From NCBI GenBank assembly GCA_964342575.1, contig CAYFGZ010000013.1, positions 1-46,557 of the forward strand: a stretch of DNA of 46,557 nucleotides, read 5' to 3'. The notes below the pieces were generated by a model. It was not told where the DNA came from. It made no database searches and saw only the letters and a list, made by a program, of their open reading frames with translations. A program made the position numbers and the translations under genes. The DNA comes from GCA-002701455 sp964342575 (lineage in GTDB: Bacteria; Pseudomonadota; Alphaproteobacteria; Thalassobaculales; Thalassobaculaceae). The first letter of the stretch is position 1. Each line of letters begins with the position of its first letter. Positions 34,633 through 43,123 of the stretch are shown here, in pieces.

Positions 34633-35604
34633 ATGAGTAAGATAGAAACAGTGGCCGTCATTGGGGCTGGCCTTATGGGGCACGCTTTATCGCTTGTCCA
34701 TGCTGTGGGCGGGTGCCAAGTTAGAATTCAAGATATTAGCATAGATCAGCTGAACACTGGGCTTTCTCTAATCTCACATGCTTTGGATACCATGATCCAG
34801 GCTGGGAGTCTTACGAGGAAACAAAAGCCTTCAATTATGGAGCGAATAAATGCTGTAGAAAGGTTGAATGAGGCTGTGGACGGTGCTGATTTAATTGTCG
34901 AAGCTGTTGTCGAGAATAGCCAGATAAAGCAGAAGATTTTTGCCGAAATAGATAAAACCGCTCCTGGTGAAGCCATTATTGCTAGCAATACTTCTAACCT
35001 GAATATCTTCCCGTTAGTACCAAGGAGGCGGCAAGCTCGCTCCTTAATCGCGCACTGGTATACGCCTCCATACATAATTGATTTGGTGGATCTATCAGCT
35101 GGCCCTAAAACAGATGTGCTGGTTATGAGGGAAATGGAAAAATTTTATGTCCATCTAGATAAAAAACCTGTGGTATTCGAAAAGTTTATTAATGGATATG
35201 TGGCTAATAGGCTTCAAGCTGCTATGAGTTTAGAAATAACCCGGTTATTGGATGAAGGATGGGCAACAGCAGAGGCGATTGATGATTCCGTCAAATATGG
35301 CTTGGCTCTGCGCATGGCTTTGATGGGAAGTTTAATGAAAGCTGATTTTACCGGCTTAGATATGATGCAACGAGGCATGGCAAATATGACATATGATCCG
35401 CCAGTGCCTAAGGGGAATAGTATTACTCTAGATTCGTTAATGGCATCGGGTCGACAGGGGGTTATGAGTGGGGCTGGATATTTTGATTATGGTGGGATGA
35501 CGCCGGAAGAACTATTTAGGAATAGAGATATGGGGCTTTTGCGATTAAAAGCCCAAGTTGAGGAAGTTGAGCAACAATATCCGTTGGGAAAAACGCGCGT
35601 TTGA
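34633..35604 (+). CDS. 3-hydroxyacyl-CoA dehydrogenase family protein (short form)
   Basis: NAD-dependent dehydrogenase of about 323 residues with one Rossmann domain (GAGLMG at 11-16) and one C-terminal dimerisation domain. SNTSNLNIF (near 118-126) and the AHWYTPPYIIDLVDL segment, with the histidine in the catalytic position, fit the L-3-hydroxyacyl-CoA dehydrogenase, L-gulonate and carnitine dehydrogenase superfamily. The usual HFFNP is replaced by HWYTPP, as in members acting on non-standard substrates rather than fatty acyl-CoA. It lies alone on the plus strand between two minus-strand genes and is convergent with the enoyl-CoA hydratase. It may oxidise a hydroxy acid or CoA ester in the neighbouring pathway. 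Confidence 0.83.
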   Translation: MSKIETVAVIGAGLMGHALSLVHAVGGCQVRIQDISIDQLNTGLSLISHALDTMIQAGSLTRKQKPSIMERINAVERLNEAVDGADLIVEAVVENSQIKQKIFAEIDKTAPGEAIIASNTSNLNIFPLVPRRRQARSLIAHWYTPPYIIDLVDLSAGPKTDVLVMREMEKFYVHLDKKPVVFEKFINGYVANRLQAAMSLEITRLLDEGWATAEAIDDSVKYGLALRMALMGSLMKADFTGLDMMQRGMANMTYDPPVPKGNSITLDSLMASGRQGVMSGAGYFDYGGMTPEELFRNRDMGLLRLKAQVEEVEQQYPLGKTRV

Positions 35605-35664
35605 TCACCTATACTTAGAAAGTGTATTGGAGCAGAGTTATTTTTTATTAAAACTATTTTCGAA

Positions 35665-36465
35665 CTAAGATCCTTTAAAGTTTGGGATTCTGCGTTCGGC
35701 AACGGCTCTCACTCCTTCTTTGAAGTCATCGGTTTGTCTAAGTTTATCTTGTATTTTTAGCTCATGATTGGTGGTCTTGCGAACACGGTCGGCTAAACCT
35801 TGGCGCATAGTTGCCCTTGTTTCTATTACGCCAAGCGGCGAATTTTCTGCGATCTCTTCAGCGAGCCTAATGGCAGTGGACCTTATTTCTTCTAGAGGGA
35901 CAAGTTCGTCAGCAAGGCCCCATTCATGAGCTTCTTGTCCTTTTATTCGGCGACTAGTGTAAAACATTAACGTAGCTTTTTGAAATCCTATCAAGGCAGG
36001 CAAAGTGTGAGTTAAACCGAAACCAGGATGGAATCCTAGGCGGGTAAAATTTGCAGCAAATCTGGATTCAGGGCAAGCAATACGAAAATCAGGTACCAAA
36101 CACAGACCGAGTCCACCTCCGATGGCTGCTCCCTGTATTGCACCCACTATAGGCGTCTTGGTAGCAAATAAACGCACTGCTTCAACGTATAAATGAGCGG
36201 ATCGATCATTTTTATTAGAGCCGTCGCTTTGATTTGAGCTGCTGCCGTCCGAACTGAAGTTTGCGCCGGCGCAGAAAGACTTACCTTGAGCACAGAGTAC
36301 AGCGGCCCTTAGATCATTGTCTTCATCAATAGCCTCCATCGCGTCAGCAATTTGCTGTATAAGAGCGTAGTCGAAGAAATTATGCGGTGGGCGTTGAATT
36401 TCTATGGTCGCAACGTAACCGTTAGTAGTAACAGCGATATCGTCAAAATCTTTAAAACTGGCCAT
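35665..36465 (-). CDS. Enoyl-CoA hydratase/isomerase family protein
   Basis: Crotonase-fold enzyme of 266 residues. The CoA-binding and oxyanion-hole block LCAQGKSFCAGANFSSD is at about 52-69, and GAIQGAAIGGGLGLCL near 113-128 forms the second half of the oxyanion hole. The glutamates of classical hydratases are not clearly placed, so hydration, isomerisation or C-C cleavage are all possible. A short Ser/Asn/Asp-rich insert (residues 67-83) is unusual. CGGAG precedes the ATG by 6 nt. It is the last gene of a minus-strand run and follows the ADP-forming synthetase by 29 bp, pointing to a CoA-thioester route. Confidence 0.86.
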   Translation of the reverse strand: MASFKDFDDIAVTTNGYVATIEIQRPPHNFFDYALIQQIADAMEAIDEDNDLRAAVLCAQGKSFCAGANFSSDGSSSNQSDGSNKNDRSAHLYVEAVRLFATKTPIVGAIQGAAIGGGLGLCLVPDFRIACPESRFAANFTRLGFHPGFGLTHTLPALIGFQKATLMFYTSRRIKGQEAHEWGLADELVPLEEIRSTAIRLAEEIAENSPLGVIETRATMRQGLADRVRKTTNHELKIQDKLRQTDDFKEGVRAVAERRIPNFKGS

Positions 36466-36494
36466 AGTGATACTCCGTGGAGTTAGTTTTATTG

Positions 36495-38648
36495 TCAGGC
36501 TTTGGTCTTGAGCGCCCCGTCAGTTCTGATCATTAATGCGTCGACCACAGAGACACCCTGCCCTGGAGGATGCACAAGTATAGGATTTAGATCAATTTCC
36601 TGGATATAGTCACTAGCCGAAACGGCAAAATTTGACAAGGAAACAATAAAGTTTTTTAAGGAGCTTAGATCATAATTTACATCATTCAGTAAGACGCTAC
36701 CGCGCAAGCTTTTGATTAAACTTTGACACTGTTCGGTGTCAATCGGGGCGATTCCAAAGGCTACGTCCCTGTTCTCTTCTACGGTAATGCCCCCAAAACC
36801 CAGCATAATGATTGGGCCAAAGCCATCTTTATTCGTAATTCCAACGATCATTTCAAGACCTGGTTCACTCATGGCTTGGACCAATATTCCCTCGATTCTG
36901 GCATTGGGATGAGTTTGGTCGATGGTTGACCGGATCTTTGTGTAGGCATCGCAGGTCTCTTTGCTTCCTTTAACATTTAGTATTACGCCTCCTACCGATG
37001 ATTTGTGCGGTAGGTCCGGTGATTGAATTTTTAAAGCTACGGGCTCGCATATCTGAGCTGCAGCTTCCAGAGCTTCATCTATGTTTTGAGCGAGAATTCC
37101 TTGATTAGATTCTATTCCCGAAAGTTTCAGAATTTGCATTGAGCGGTGCTCTGTTATGGTCATGGGCGAACTTTCAATGGTGTCGAGTAATTCGCTTGAG
37201 AATATGGTTGGGGCTCCTAAAGAATTTTTTTGACTTATATAGCTTTCCCTCAGGGCTCGGTAGTCACACATGACAGCTATTGTGCGTGTACAGTTTCGAA
37301 TGTCGCTAAATAATGGTAATCCAGAAGAGGCTAAAATCCGAGCTGAATCGGAGTGCGGTATAGTGTAGCTCCATAACATAATTGGTTTCACAGTTTTTTT
37401 AGAGAGTTCGGATAGTAATTTCTGCTCTTCTGCAAGTTTGTGCGGAACTCGTGTTGAAGCTATTGTGACAACCGTGTCTATATTATCGGCTGACGCTATC
37501 ATTCGACTGATATTTGCGTATCCAACTTCCCTAACTATACCAGCCGTGCCGTCTACTGGATTTTGAGAAGTGCCATATGTTGGCAGATATTTATCGATTT
37601 TCTGCCTCGCTTTTGGGTCAAGTATAGGTACTTGCAGTTGGTTGGCTGCACAGCTGTCTGCCATCCATCCTCCTCCTCCGCCCGAAGCGGTGAATATGCC
37701 TACGCGTCGGCCAACTGGAAGTCGATCGCCGAAATACACAAACCCCGCTGCTATATCTACCATCTCCTCTATATCGGCGCCTTCGATTATTCCATACCGT
37801 TCAAAAATTGTTCGGTAGGCCGCATAGGAGCCTGCAAGTGATGCAGTGTGTGACGCAGCTGCTCTGGTACCAGCATCCGATTGACCAATCTTGGTGACTA
37901 TTATTGGTTTCCCCGCAATTAAGGCCTTTTCGGCTACTCGTATTAGCTTAGAGGGTGTTTTGACATCTTCCATAAACATCAAAAAAACATCCGCCTCATC
38001 TTGGTTAATAAGATATTCCAGGATATCTAAACTTTCTAAACACGCTTCATTTCCCGTCGTAATCACGTGGCTGAACGGCAAATACTTTGGGCGAGCTCGG
38101 TCGAAAAATGCAAACCCCATTCCGCCACTTTGTGCTATTACTGCAACACGACGTTTATGATTCCAAATTGGGGTCAGTTCGATATCATCGCCGTCGACTG
38201 TTGGACTGAAGGTTGGACAGAGTTTCGCTGCGGTGTTAGCAAAACCTTCCGAGTTTGGGCCACTAATAATCATTCCTGTACTTGCTGCAAAGTCTGATAA
38301 CTGCTTTTGGAGATTGTCTCCTTCTTCTGTGCTATCTTCGGCGAAACCGGAAGATAGAATTAGAGCAGCTTTAACGTTCGAATCACTGCATTCTTTTAAT
38401 GTATTTAATACATATTCTGCGGGGATAATTAAAACTGCTAAATCGACCGGGCCAGGAATATCCCTGATTGAGGCATAAGCTTTTTTTCCCATGATTTCTT
38501 TGTTAGAACGACTTACGGGATAAATTTTTCCTTTGAAATCGTGACATAACAATACCCGCATGATTCTACCGCGCAGACTTCCTTCATCGGGTGATGCGCC
38601 TATTACGGCCAGAGATTTTGGTGATAGAAGGGACGATAGATCAATCAT
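36495..38648 (-). CDS. ADP-forming acyl-CoA synthetase (acetate-CoA ligase family)
   Basis: NDP-forming acyl-CoA synthetase, related to succinyl-CoA synthetase, in which alpha- and beta-like parts are fused. The 717-residue protein (from ATG 38648) has an N-terminal CoA-binding Rossmann domain (SLLSPKSLAVIGASP), a succinyl-CoA ligase-like domain with the conserved histidine region SHTASLAGSYAAY and glycine-rich FTASGGGGGWMAD, and a C-terminal ATP-grasp domain (ALKIQSPDLPHKS, GGVILNVK). Such enzymes act reversibly on organic acids including aromatic ones, conserving a phosphoanhydride. The frame extends upstream to 38690, but ATG 38648 is the family-like start, 16 bp after the acyl-CoA dehydrogenase stop. 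Acid substrate unknown. Confidence 0.87.
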   Translation of the reverse strand: MIDLSSLLSPKSLAVIGASPDEGSLRGRIMRVLLCHDFKGKIYPVSRSNKEIMGKKAYASIRDIPGPVDLAVLIIPAEYVLNTLKECSDSNVKAALILSSGFAEDSTEEGDNLQKQLSDFAASTGMIISGPNSEGFANTAAKLCPTFSPTVDGDDIELTPIWNHKRRVAVIAQSGGMGFAFFDRARPKYLPFSHVITTGNEACLESLDILEYLINQDEADVFLMFMEDVKTPSKLIRVAEKALIAGKPIIVTKIGQSDAGTRAAASHTASLAGSYAAYRTIFERYGIIEGADIEEMVDIAAGFVYFGDRLPVGRRVGIFTASGGGGGWMADSCAANQLQVPILDPKARQKIDKYLPTYGTSQNPVDGTAGIVREVGYANISRMIASADNIDTVVTIASTRVPHKLAEEQKLLSELSKKTVKPIMLWSYTIPHSDSARILASSGLPLFSDIRNCTRTIAVMCDYRALRESYISQKNSLGAPTIFSSELLDTIESSPMTITEHRSMQILKLSGIESNQGILAQNIDEALEAAAQICEPVALKIQSPDLPHKSSVGGVILNVKGSKETCDAYTKIRSTIDQTHPNARIEGILVQAMSEPGLEMIVGITNKDGFGPIIMLGFGGITVEENRDVAFGIAPIDTEQCQSLIKSLRGSVLLNDVNYDLSSLKNFIVSLSNFAVSASDYIQEIDLNPILVHPPGQGVSVVDALMIRTDGALKTKA

Positions 38649-38664
38649 ACAATGGCTTTTTCCT

Positions 38665-39825
38665 TCAACGGAGGCCCAGACCACGGGCAATTATTCCTCT
38701 CAATACTTCGGTCGTTCCTCCTTGGATTGTCAGTTTTGGGGCAATATTAGTTGCAAATTGCATTAGCTCGTCAAATGTTGCTCGATTGCCCGGTTCCTCA
38801 TTGACAAAAGATGCGAGGTCCCGAGCCCTCGCTGGTAGAGCTTGTTCCCACAGAGTTCCTAAATCTTTGACTATAGAACCTTCCAGAACGGGTTCTTTCC
38901 CCGCTTGCAGCATTCCGTTTACGGAAACGGACATGCGCCGCAGAGTATGCAACTGGGCAACTAAGCGGCCTATACCCTCTGCGGCGCGTGCGTCTGGCTT
39001 TTCTCCCAGGACCCGCACAAGCTCTGGCAAAATGTAGAAGGTTTCCAGAAAACGTTCGGGGCCGCTTCTCTCATAAGCCAATTCACTTGTCGCCTGTTTC
39101 CAGGCAGAATCGACCTCCCCTAGAAGGTGATCGTTAGGTATAAAAAGGTCGTCAAATACGACTTCGTTGAAATCGTGTTTGCCTGCCATATTTCTTACTG
39201 GATTGATATTTATATTGGATTGTTTGAGGTTGACTAAAAATTGAGTTAACCCATGACGGCGGTTCTCTGAGGTAGGAAGTGACGTTCGGAACAGCGCAAT
39301 CATGTAGTCCGCTTGGTGGGCATTAGACGTCCAGAGTTTGGTGCCGTTTATTAAATACCCTCCTTCTGTTTGGGTGGCCTTGGTGCTGGCAGCAAAGAGG
39401 TCCGAGCCAGAGTTTGGCTCGCTCAACCCTATACAAAAACAACACTCGCCCGCAGTAATTCTAGGAAGTATATCTAACTTTATATGTTCTTGGGCGTATT
39501 TAAGTAGAACAGGTCCGCTCTGCCGATCTGCTGTGAAATGACATGTTACAGGAGCATTTTGGCTTCGAAATTCCTCAGTGACAACGTAACGCTCCAAAAA
39601 GCTTCGCTCGTGACCTCCATATTTTTTAGGCCAGGTCATTCCTATCCAGCCTCGTTTCCCGACACGTTTACTAAACTCTCTATTGAAACCACTTTTTAGG
39701 ATCGTTGTATTGGGGTCGAAACCTCCATTAGCAATCTCTTCGGATAGAAAGGTTCGAACCTCAAACCTTAACTCTTCCGCTTCTGGTGGAAGACGAACTG
39801 GATCAAATTGGATTGGCTGGGTCAT
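38665..39825 (-). CDS. Acyl-CoA dehydrogenase (first of an adjacent pair)
   Basis: FAD-dependent acyl-CoA dehydrogenase of 386 residues. Seen: GWIGMTWPKKYGG at 54-66, CFCIGLSEPNSGSDL (about 133-147) as the FAD-binding block, TKLWTSNAHQADYMI, and AYERSGPERF (near 249-258), whose Glu-Arg is at the position of the catalytic region in related enzymes. The C-terminus RGIIARGLGLR is typical. The paired gene upstream (39849-40913) is a different, shorter paralogue 23 bp away. This layout matches the heteromeric FadE type known from steroid side-chain degradation, where one chain brings catalytic and most FAD contacts. Preferred acyl substrate unknown. Confidence 0.88.
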   Translation of the reverse strand: MTQPIQFDPVRLPPEAEELRFEVRTFLSEEIANGGFDPNTTILKSGFNREFSKRVGKRGWIGMTWPKKYGGHERSFLERYVVTEEFRSQNAPVTCHFTADRQSGPVLLKYAQEHIKLDILPRITAGECCFCIGLSEPNSGSDLFAASTKATQTEGGYLINGTKLWTSNAHQADYMIALFRTSLPTSENRRHGLTQFLVNLKQSNININPVRNMAGKHDFNEVVFDDLFIPNDHLLGEVDSAWKQATSELAYERSGPERFLETFYILPELVRVLGEKPDARAAEGIGRLVAQLHTLRRMSVSVNGMLQAGKEPVLEGSIVKDLGTLWEQALPARARDLASFVNEEPGNRATFDELMQFATNIAPKLTIQGGTTEVLRGIIARGLGLR

Positions 39826-39848
39826 TATCCTATTACTTTCTTAGCTTT

Positions 39849-40913
39849 TTATCGTGACGTCAGGAGCGGCCAGAGTTCATCGGCGCCGCGAGTTGCAATC
39901 AACTCGCCGAGTTGAACAGCCCACTCACTTTCGTTACCAAAATCGTCGCGCCAATCCCAAAGTCGCTGAGTAAAACGATGTAAGATGTGTTCTTCCGTAA
40001 AGCCGATTGCTCCATACACCTGATGCGCTATTGCCGCACCCTCGCCAGCGGCCTCTCCCGTCCTGATTTTAGCGGAAGCCGCCTCAAGAAACACGGCGTC
40101 GGAATTTTCCAAATTCGTGTTTATCGTGTCGGCAGAGGACCTTGCCACCGCAACTGCTGCTGCTGTTTCGTTAGCCAGCTTCGCGAGGTTATGTTGAATG
40201 ACCTGGAATTTAGAGATTGGTTTTTCGAAGGCTACACGTTCTTTAGCGTATTCGGTGGCAAGCCTTAGTATAGCTTGGAGAGCACCGCCAATTTGGATGG
40301 AACGTATCGTGGCACCCATGAGTAACAATTCTTGTCGGCCGAAGCCATCCCTGACTTCTTTTAACTCTGACGCGTCGACATTATCAAAATTGACAACGTC
40401 GCGACCATCGCCAGATAGTCCAGAGTTGGGTGTGATTGTACAGCTGTTTGCCTCAACTAAACCGATATAAGGCATTTCATTTCTATAGGCTAGGACCGCA
40501 ATATTTTCAACGTCTCCAGCGAAGGCTATGCCTCTTACCTTACCCATTAGCATATTGTCGGAATTGATAGTAATTTTGTCTCTTGGTCGAAAAGGAGCCA
40601 CGGTCAGCATTCCAGTTGGACATGGAATTCGCGCTTTAGAAAGTAGCCACCCAGCCAGTAGGGTTTCAGGTAAGGCTATCGGCGCGGCAAACTGTCCAGT
40701 CACTTCTATGATATCAAAGCCATTGGCCAGGGTCCCACCGCTCCCTCCATAACGTTCGGGCACCCAAGCTAATGTAAGACCTGATTCTTCGAGGGCTTGC
40801 CAGAGTCCTCTCCTCCACGAACCATTATGGGCAGAGTTAACTTTTTGGGGATCACAAAGATCCTCAAAAATCCTGGTTGTAGCATCAATCAACAGTTGAT
40901 AGTCGTCTGACAT
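39849..40913 (-). CDS. Acyl-CoA dehydrogenase-like protein (second of the pair)
   Basis: Shorter acyl-CoA dehydrogenase paralogue of 354 residues. The N-terminal helical part (LAWVPERYGGSGGTLANGFDI, about 34-54), the beta domain, and the C-terminal helices (EKPISKFQVIQHNLAKL, AHQVYGAIGFTEEHILHRF) are recognisable. The canonical CxxxSEPxxGSD FAD-binding block of the partner is missing from the middle domain, which is degenerate here. Together with its close spacing to the other dehydrogenase this suggests the non-catalytic or half-site chain of an alpha2-beta2 enzyme. It is 94 bp downstream of cinA on the same strand. Confidence 0.84.
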   Translation of the reverse strand: MSDDYQLLIDATTRIFEDLCDPQKVNSAHNGSWRRGLWQALEESGLTLAWVPERYGGSGGTLANGFDIIEVTGQFAAPIALPETLLAGWLLSKARIPCPTGMLTVAPFRPRDKITINSDNMLMGKVRGIAFAGDVENIAVLAYRNEMPYIGLVEANSCTITPNSGLSGDGRDVVNFDNVDASELKEVRDGFGRQELLLMGATIRSIQIGGALQAILRLATEYAKERVAFEKPISKFQVIQHNLAKLANETAAAVAVARSSADTINTNLENSDAVFLEAASAKIRTGEAAGEGAAIAHQVYGAIGFTEEHILHRFTQRLWDWRDDFGNESEWAVQLGELIATRGADELWPLLTSR

Positions 40914-41007
40914 ACAAAAAGCTCTTGGTTTTTATTATTTCGGCACAATACTCGGTGAATCTTGCTGAGGCTATCATGCTGATGATAAGGGGTTGATGAG
41001 ATTATAT

Positions 41008-42276
41008 TCAATTCTTGTCGCCGGAAAAGGGTGTATTGCCGTCTCGACCCAAAAGTCTTAATCTTAGAAAATTCAATAGGCTTATTACACCATACTCTCG
41101 AATCCGAGCTCGGTCGCCTGGTAGGTGTGTGACCTGGGCCTCAACATGATCATTAAGTGCAAGACCTAGATGTACTGTTCCAACCGGTTGTCCTTCTTGT
41201 TCGGCAGGCCCTGCGACACCGGTTGTGGAAATTCCTACATCCGCACCTAGTGCTCTTCTAGCACCTTCCGCCATAGCGCGTGCTGAATCTGGTGTCACCA
41301 CGGGACCTTCAGGAACGTCCAGAAGACCGAATTTCACGTCGCTTGCATAAGCAACTATACATCCTCGTAGGACGTCACTTGAACCCGGTATCGCCGTTAG
41401 TCTGGCAGTGACCATCCCTCCCGTTACTGATTCGGCTACGGCAAGAGTCAGCCCTTTCTCCCGCAAAAGTTCTAGCACGACGGACTCCATACTGTCTTCA
41501 TCAGTACCAAAAATAAAATCTCCAATTATCCCACGAATTACTTTTTCTTCTTCAGCAAGTGCTTTGACGGCTGCTTCTTCGGTGCCTTCCTTTACAGTCA
41601 CTCGCACCTTTAGACCTTCAATTCCACTTGCTTGGAAGGCAATCGTTGCACCACCTACTTCATCCAGATAAGCCATTCGGTCTGTGAGCATTTCGTCGAG
41701 TCCAGACTCGGTCTGCCCCCATGTCTTGAAAACGCGGCTTTTAATAACTGCAGAAATTCCCGATCGTTTTTGCATATCGGGTAAAACGCACTCGCTAACC
41801 ATCATTTTCATCTCGAATGGAACACCCGGCACAGCGTATATAACTTTGTTTCCCACCGGACATATAAGCCCGGGGGCAGTTCCAGGCATTTGGGGGATTG
41901 CCATGCCTCCCTCTGGGATATCGGCTTGTCTTAAATTATTCTCTGACATAACCCGACCACGCGATTCGAATCTGTGTCGTATTTTTTTTGCTATTTCGTT
42001 ATCGCGCAACAGGTCTGCACCCATTACCTCTGCTATAACTTCGCGAGTTATATCGTCCTGGGTTGGCCCTAATCCTCCGCTTACGATCACAGCATCCGAG
42101 CGGTCCAATGCCTGTTGAATAGTATCGCGCATTCGATCTCGGTTGTCCCCTATTGTAACCTGGTACAAGCAGTCGATTCCGGCTAAAGCCAGTTGTTCAC
42201 CAAGCCAAGCAGCATTTGAATTAACAATTTGTCCAAGTAACAATTCCGTTCCAATTGCTACAAATTCACAACGCAT
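41008..42276 (-). CDS. cinA: CinA family protein with C-terminal nicotinamide-nucleotide amidase domain
   Basis: Two-domain CinA of 422 residues: an N-terminal MoCF/COG1058-like domain (GTELLLGQIVNSNAAWL, SGGLGPTQDDITREV) linked to ADP-ribose pyrophosphatase activity, and a C-terminal PncC-type domain that deamidates NMN (AESVTGGMVTARLTAIPGSS, then GVAGPAEQEGQPVGTVHLG). The PncC motif usually reads AESCTGG; here Val replaces Cys (281-287). The ATG at 42276 has TGGAG 7 nt upstream, better than the earlier in-frame ATG at 42291. It sits within a catabolic run, 31 bp after the AroE-like gene, an odd place for this housekeeping NAD-recycling protein. Confidence 0.9.
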   Translation of the reverse strand: MRCEFVAIGTELLLGQIVNSNAAWLGEQLALAGIDCLYQVTIGDNRDRMRDTIQQALDRSDAVIVSGGLGPTQDDITREVIAEVMGADLLRDNEIAKKIRHRFESRGRVMSENNLRQADIPEGGMAIPQMPGTAPGLICPVGNKVIYAVPGVPFEMKMMVSECVLPDMQKRSGISAVIKSRVFKTWGQTESGLDEMLTDRMAYLDEVGGATIAFQASGIEGLKVRVTVKEGTEEAAVKALAEEEKVIRGIIGDFIFGTDEDSMESVVLELLREKGLTLAVAESVTGGMVTARLTAIPGSSDVLRGCIVAYASDVKFGLLDVPEGPVVTPDSARAMAEGARRALGADVGISTTGVAGPAEQEGQPVGTVHLGLALNDHVEAQVTHLPGDRARIREYGVISLLNFLRLRLLGRDGNTPFSGDKN

Positions 42277-42283
42277 ATTTTTG

Positions 42284-42288
42284 CTCCA
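42284..42288 (-). promoter_or_regulatory. Shine-Dalgarno that sets the cinA start
   Basis: TGGAG on the minus strand, 7 nt before ATG 42276; the alternative start at 42291 would lie upstream of it. Confidence 0.5.
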
Positions 42289-42307
42289 CAAATTATATTT
42301 TATTGCT

Positions 42308-43123
42308 TTAACTGTTATTAGTATCAGGCATTCCTAGAAAATCTATAAACATTGGCATTTGCGCCTCGGCCATTTCGTGCCCCTTTTGTATTATATTGCC
42401 GGCCTCGTTTGCGAGTTCCAGAAACTTAGTGACATTAGGCTTGGTGACTACGTCAGCAACGATTGTTTCAGACGGGATTCCCTCAAGAGAAAAGGGGAGT
42501 GGATCATTCTGGTCCATACCCAAAGGAGAAGCATTGACTAAAATTTCAATGTTGGCAGGATCTCCTGGGTTATCGTCAAGGACTGTATCGGGATAGTGAA
42601 TTCGTAGATTGGAGACCAAGTCCTGAAATCGTGGCTTATTGATTTCTATAATTGAGAGTCGGTTGGCACCCTCTAGCGCTACAGAGTCGGCTATGGCCCC
42701 TCCGGCGCCTCCGCCACCGACTAAAACGACATGCTTACCCTTTACCGAAGTTCCATGCGTTTTCAAAGCGGCAATGAACCCTGCTCCGTCAGTCATATCA
42801 CCAACTAATGTTCCATTATTTTCCCTTCTTATTATATTAACCGCTCCTATCCGATTGCTCCGATCAGTCGTCTTATCTACAAGTTCGAATGCTATTTTTT
42901 TATGCGGAATAGTGACGCAGCAGCCCAGGCAATTTTCCAAACCACGCAACACATCGAAAAAACTATCAATAGCGCTTGGTAATAGATCAAATGCAACCAT
43001 AACCGCGTTGATTCCGTGTGCACCAAGATAACTATTCAGCACAGTGGGTGTTCGAACTTGCTCAATAGGGTGACCTATAAGTGCATACAATTTAGTAATG
43101 CCCGTTACGGAACTAGTATTCAC
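42308..43123 (-). CDS. Shikimate dehydrogenase-like (AroE family) oxidoreductase with altered substrate pocket
   Basis: Two-domain NAD(P)-dependent dehydrogenase of the AroE/YdiB family, 271 residues. Conserved: catalytic K75 in CVTIPHKK, the AVN segment (N96), D112 in DMTDGAGF, and glycine-rich GGGGAGGA at 136-143. Altered: the shikimate carboxylate-binding motif normally HSxSP reads QVRTP (22-26), so the two serines become Val and Thr, and the usual NTD reads MTD. This argues for a different hydroxy-acid substrate. The GTG start overlaps the upstream lactonase stop as GTGA, and cinA follows after 31 bp. A biosynthetic AroE role is unlikely in this setting. Confidence 0.84.
   Translation of the reverse strand: MNTSSVTGITKLYALIGHPIEQVRTPTVLNSYLGAHGINAVMVAFDLLPSAIDSFFDVLRGLENCLGCCVTIPHKKIAFELVDKTTDRSNRIGAVNIIRRENNGTLVGDMTDGAGFIAALKTHGTSVKGKHVVLVGGGGAGGAIADSVALEGANRLSIIEINKPRFQDLVSNLRIHYPDTVLDDNPGDPANIEILVNASPLGMDQNDPLPFSLEGIPSETIVADVVTKPNVTKFLELANEAGNIIQKGHEMAEAQMPMFIDFLGMPDTNNS

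Noticed and set aside
38591..39037. 148-codon frame antisense to the acyl-CoA dehydrogenase and synthetase junction
   Set aside because: It crosses two well-supported genes and shows no recognisable domain or ribosome site.
41684..42118. 144-codon frame antisense to cinA
   Set aside because: Opposes the conserved MoCF-like domain; composition is that of a reverse-strand shadow.
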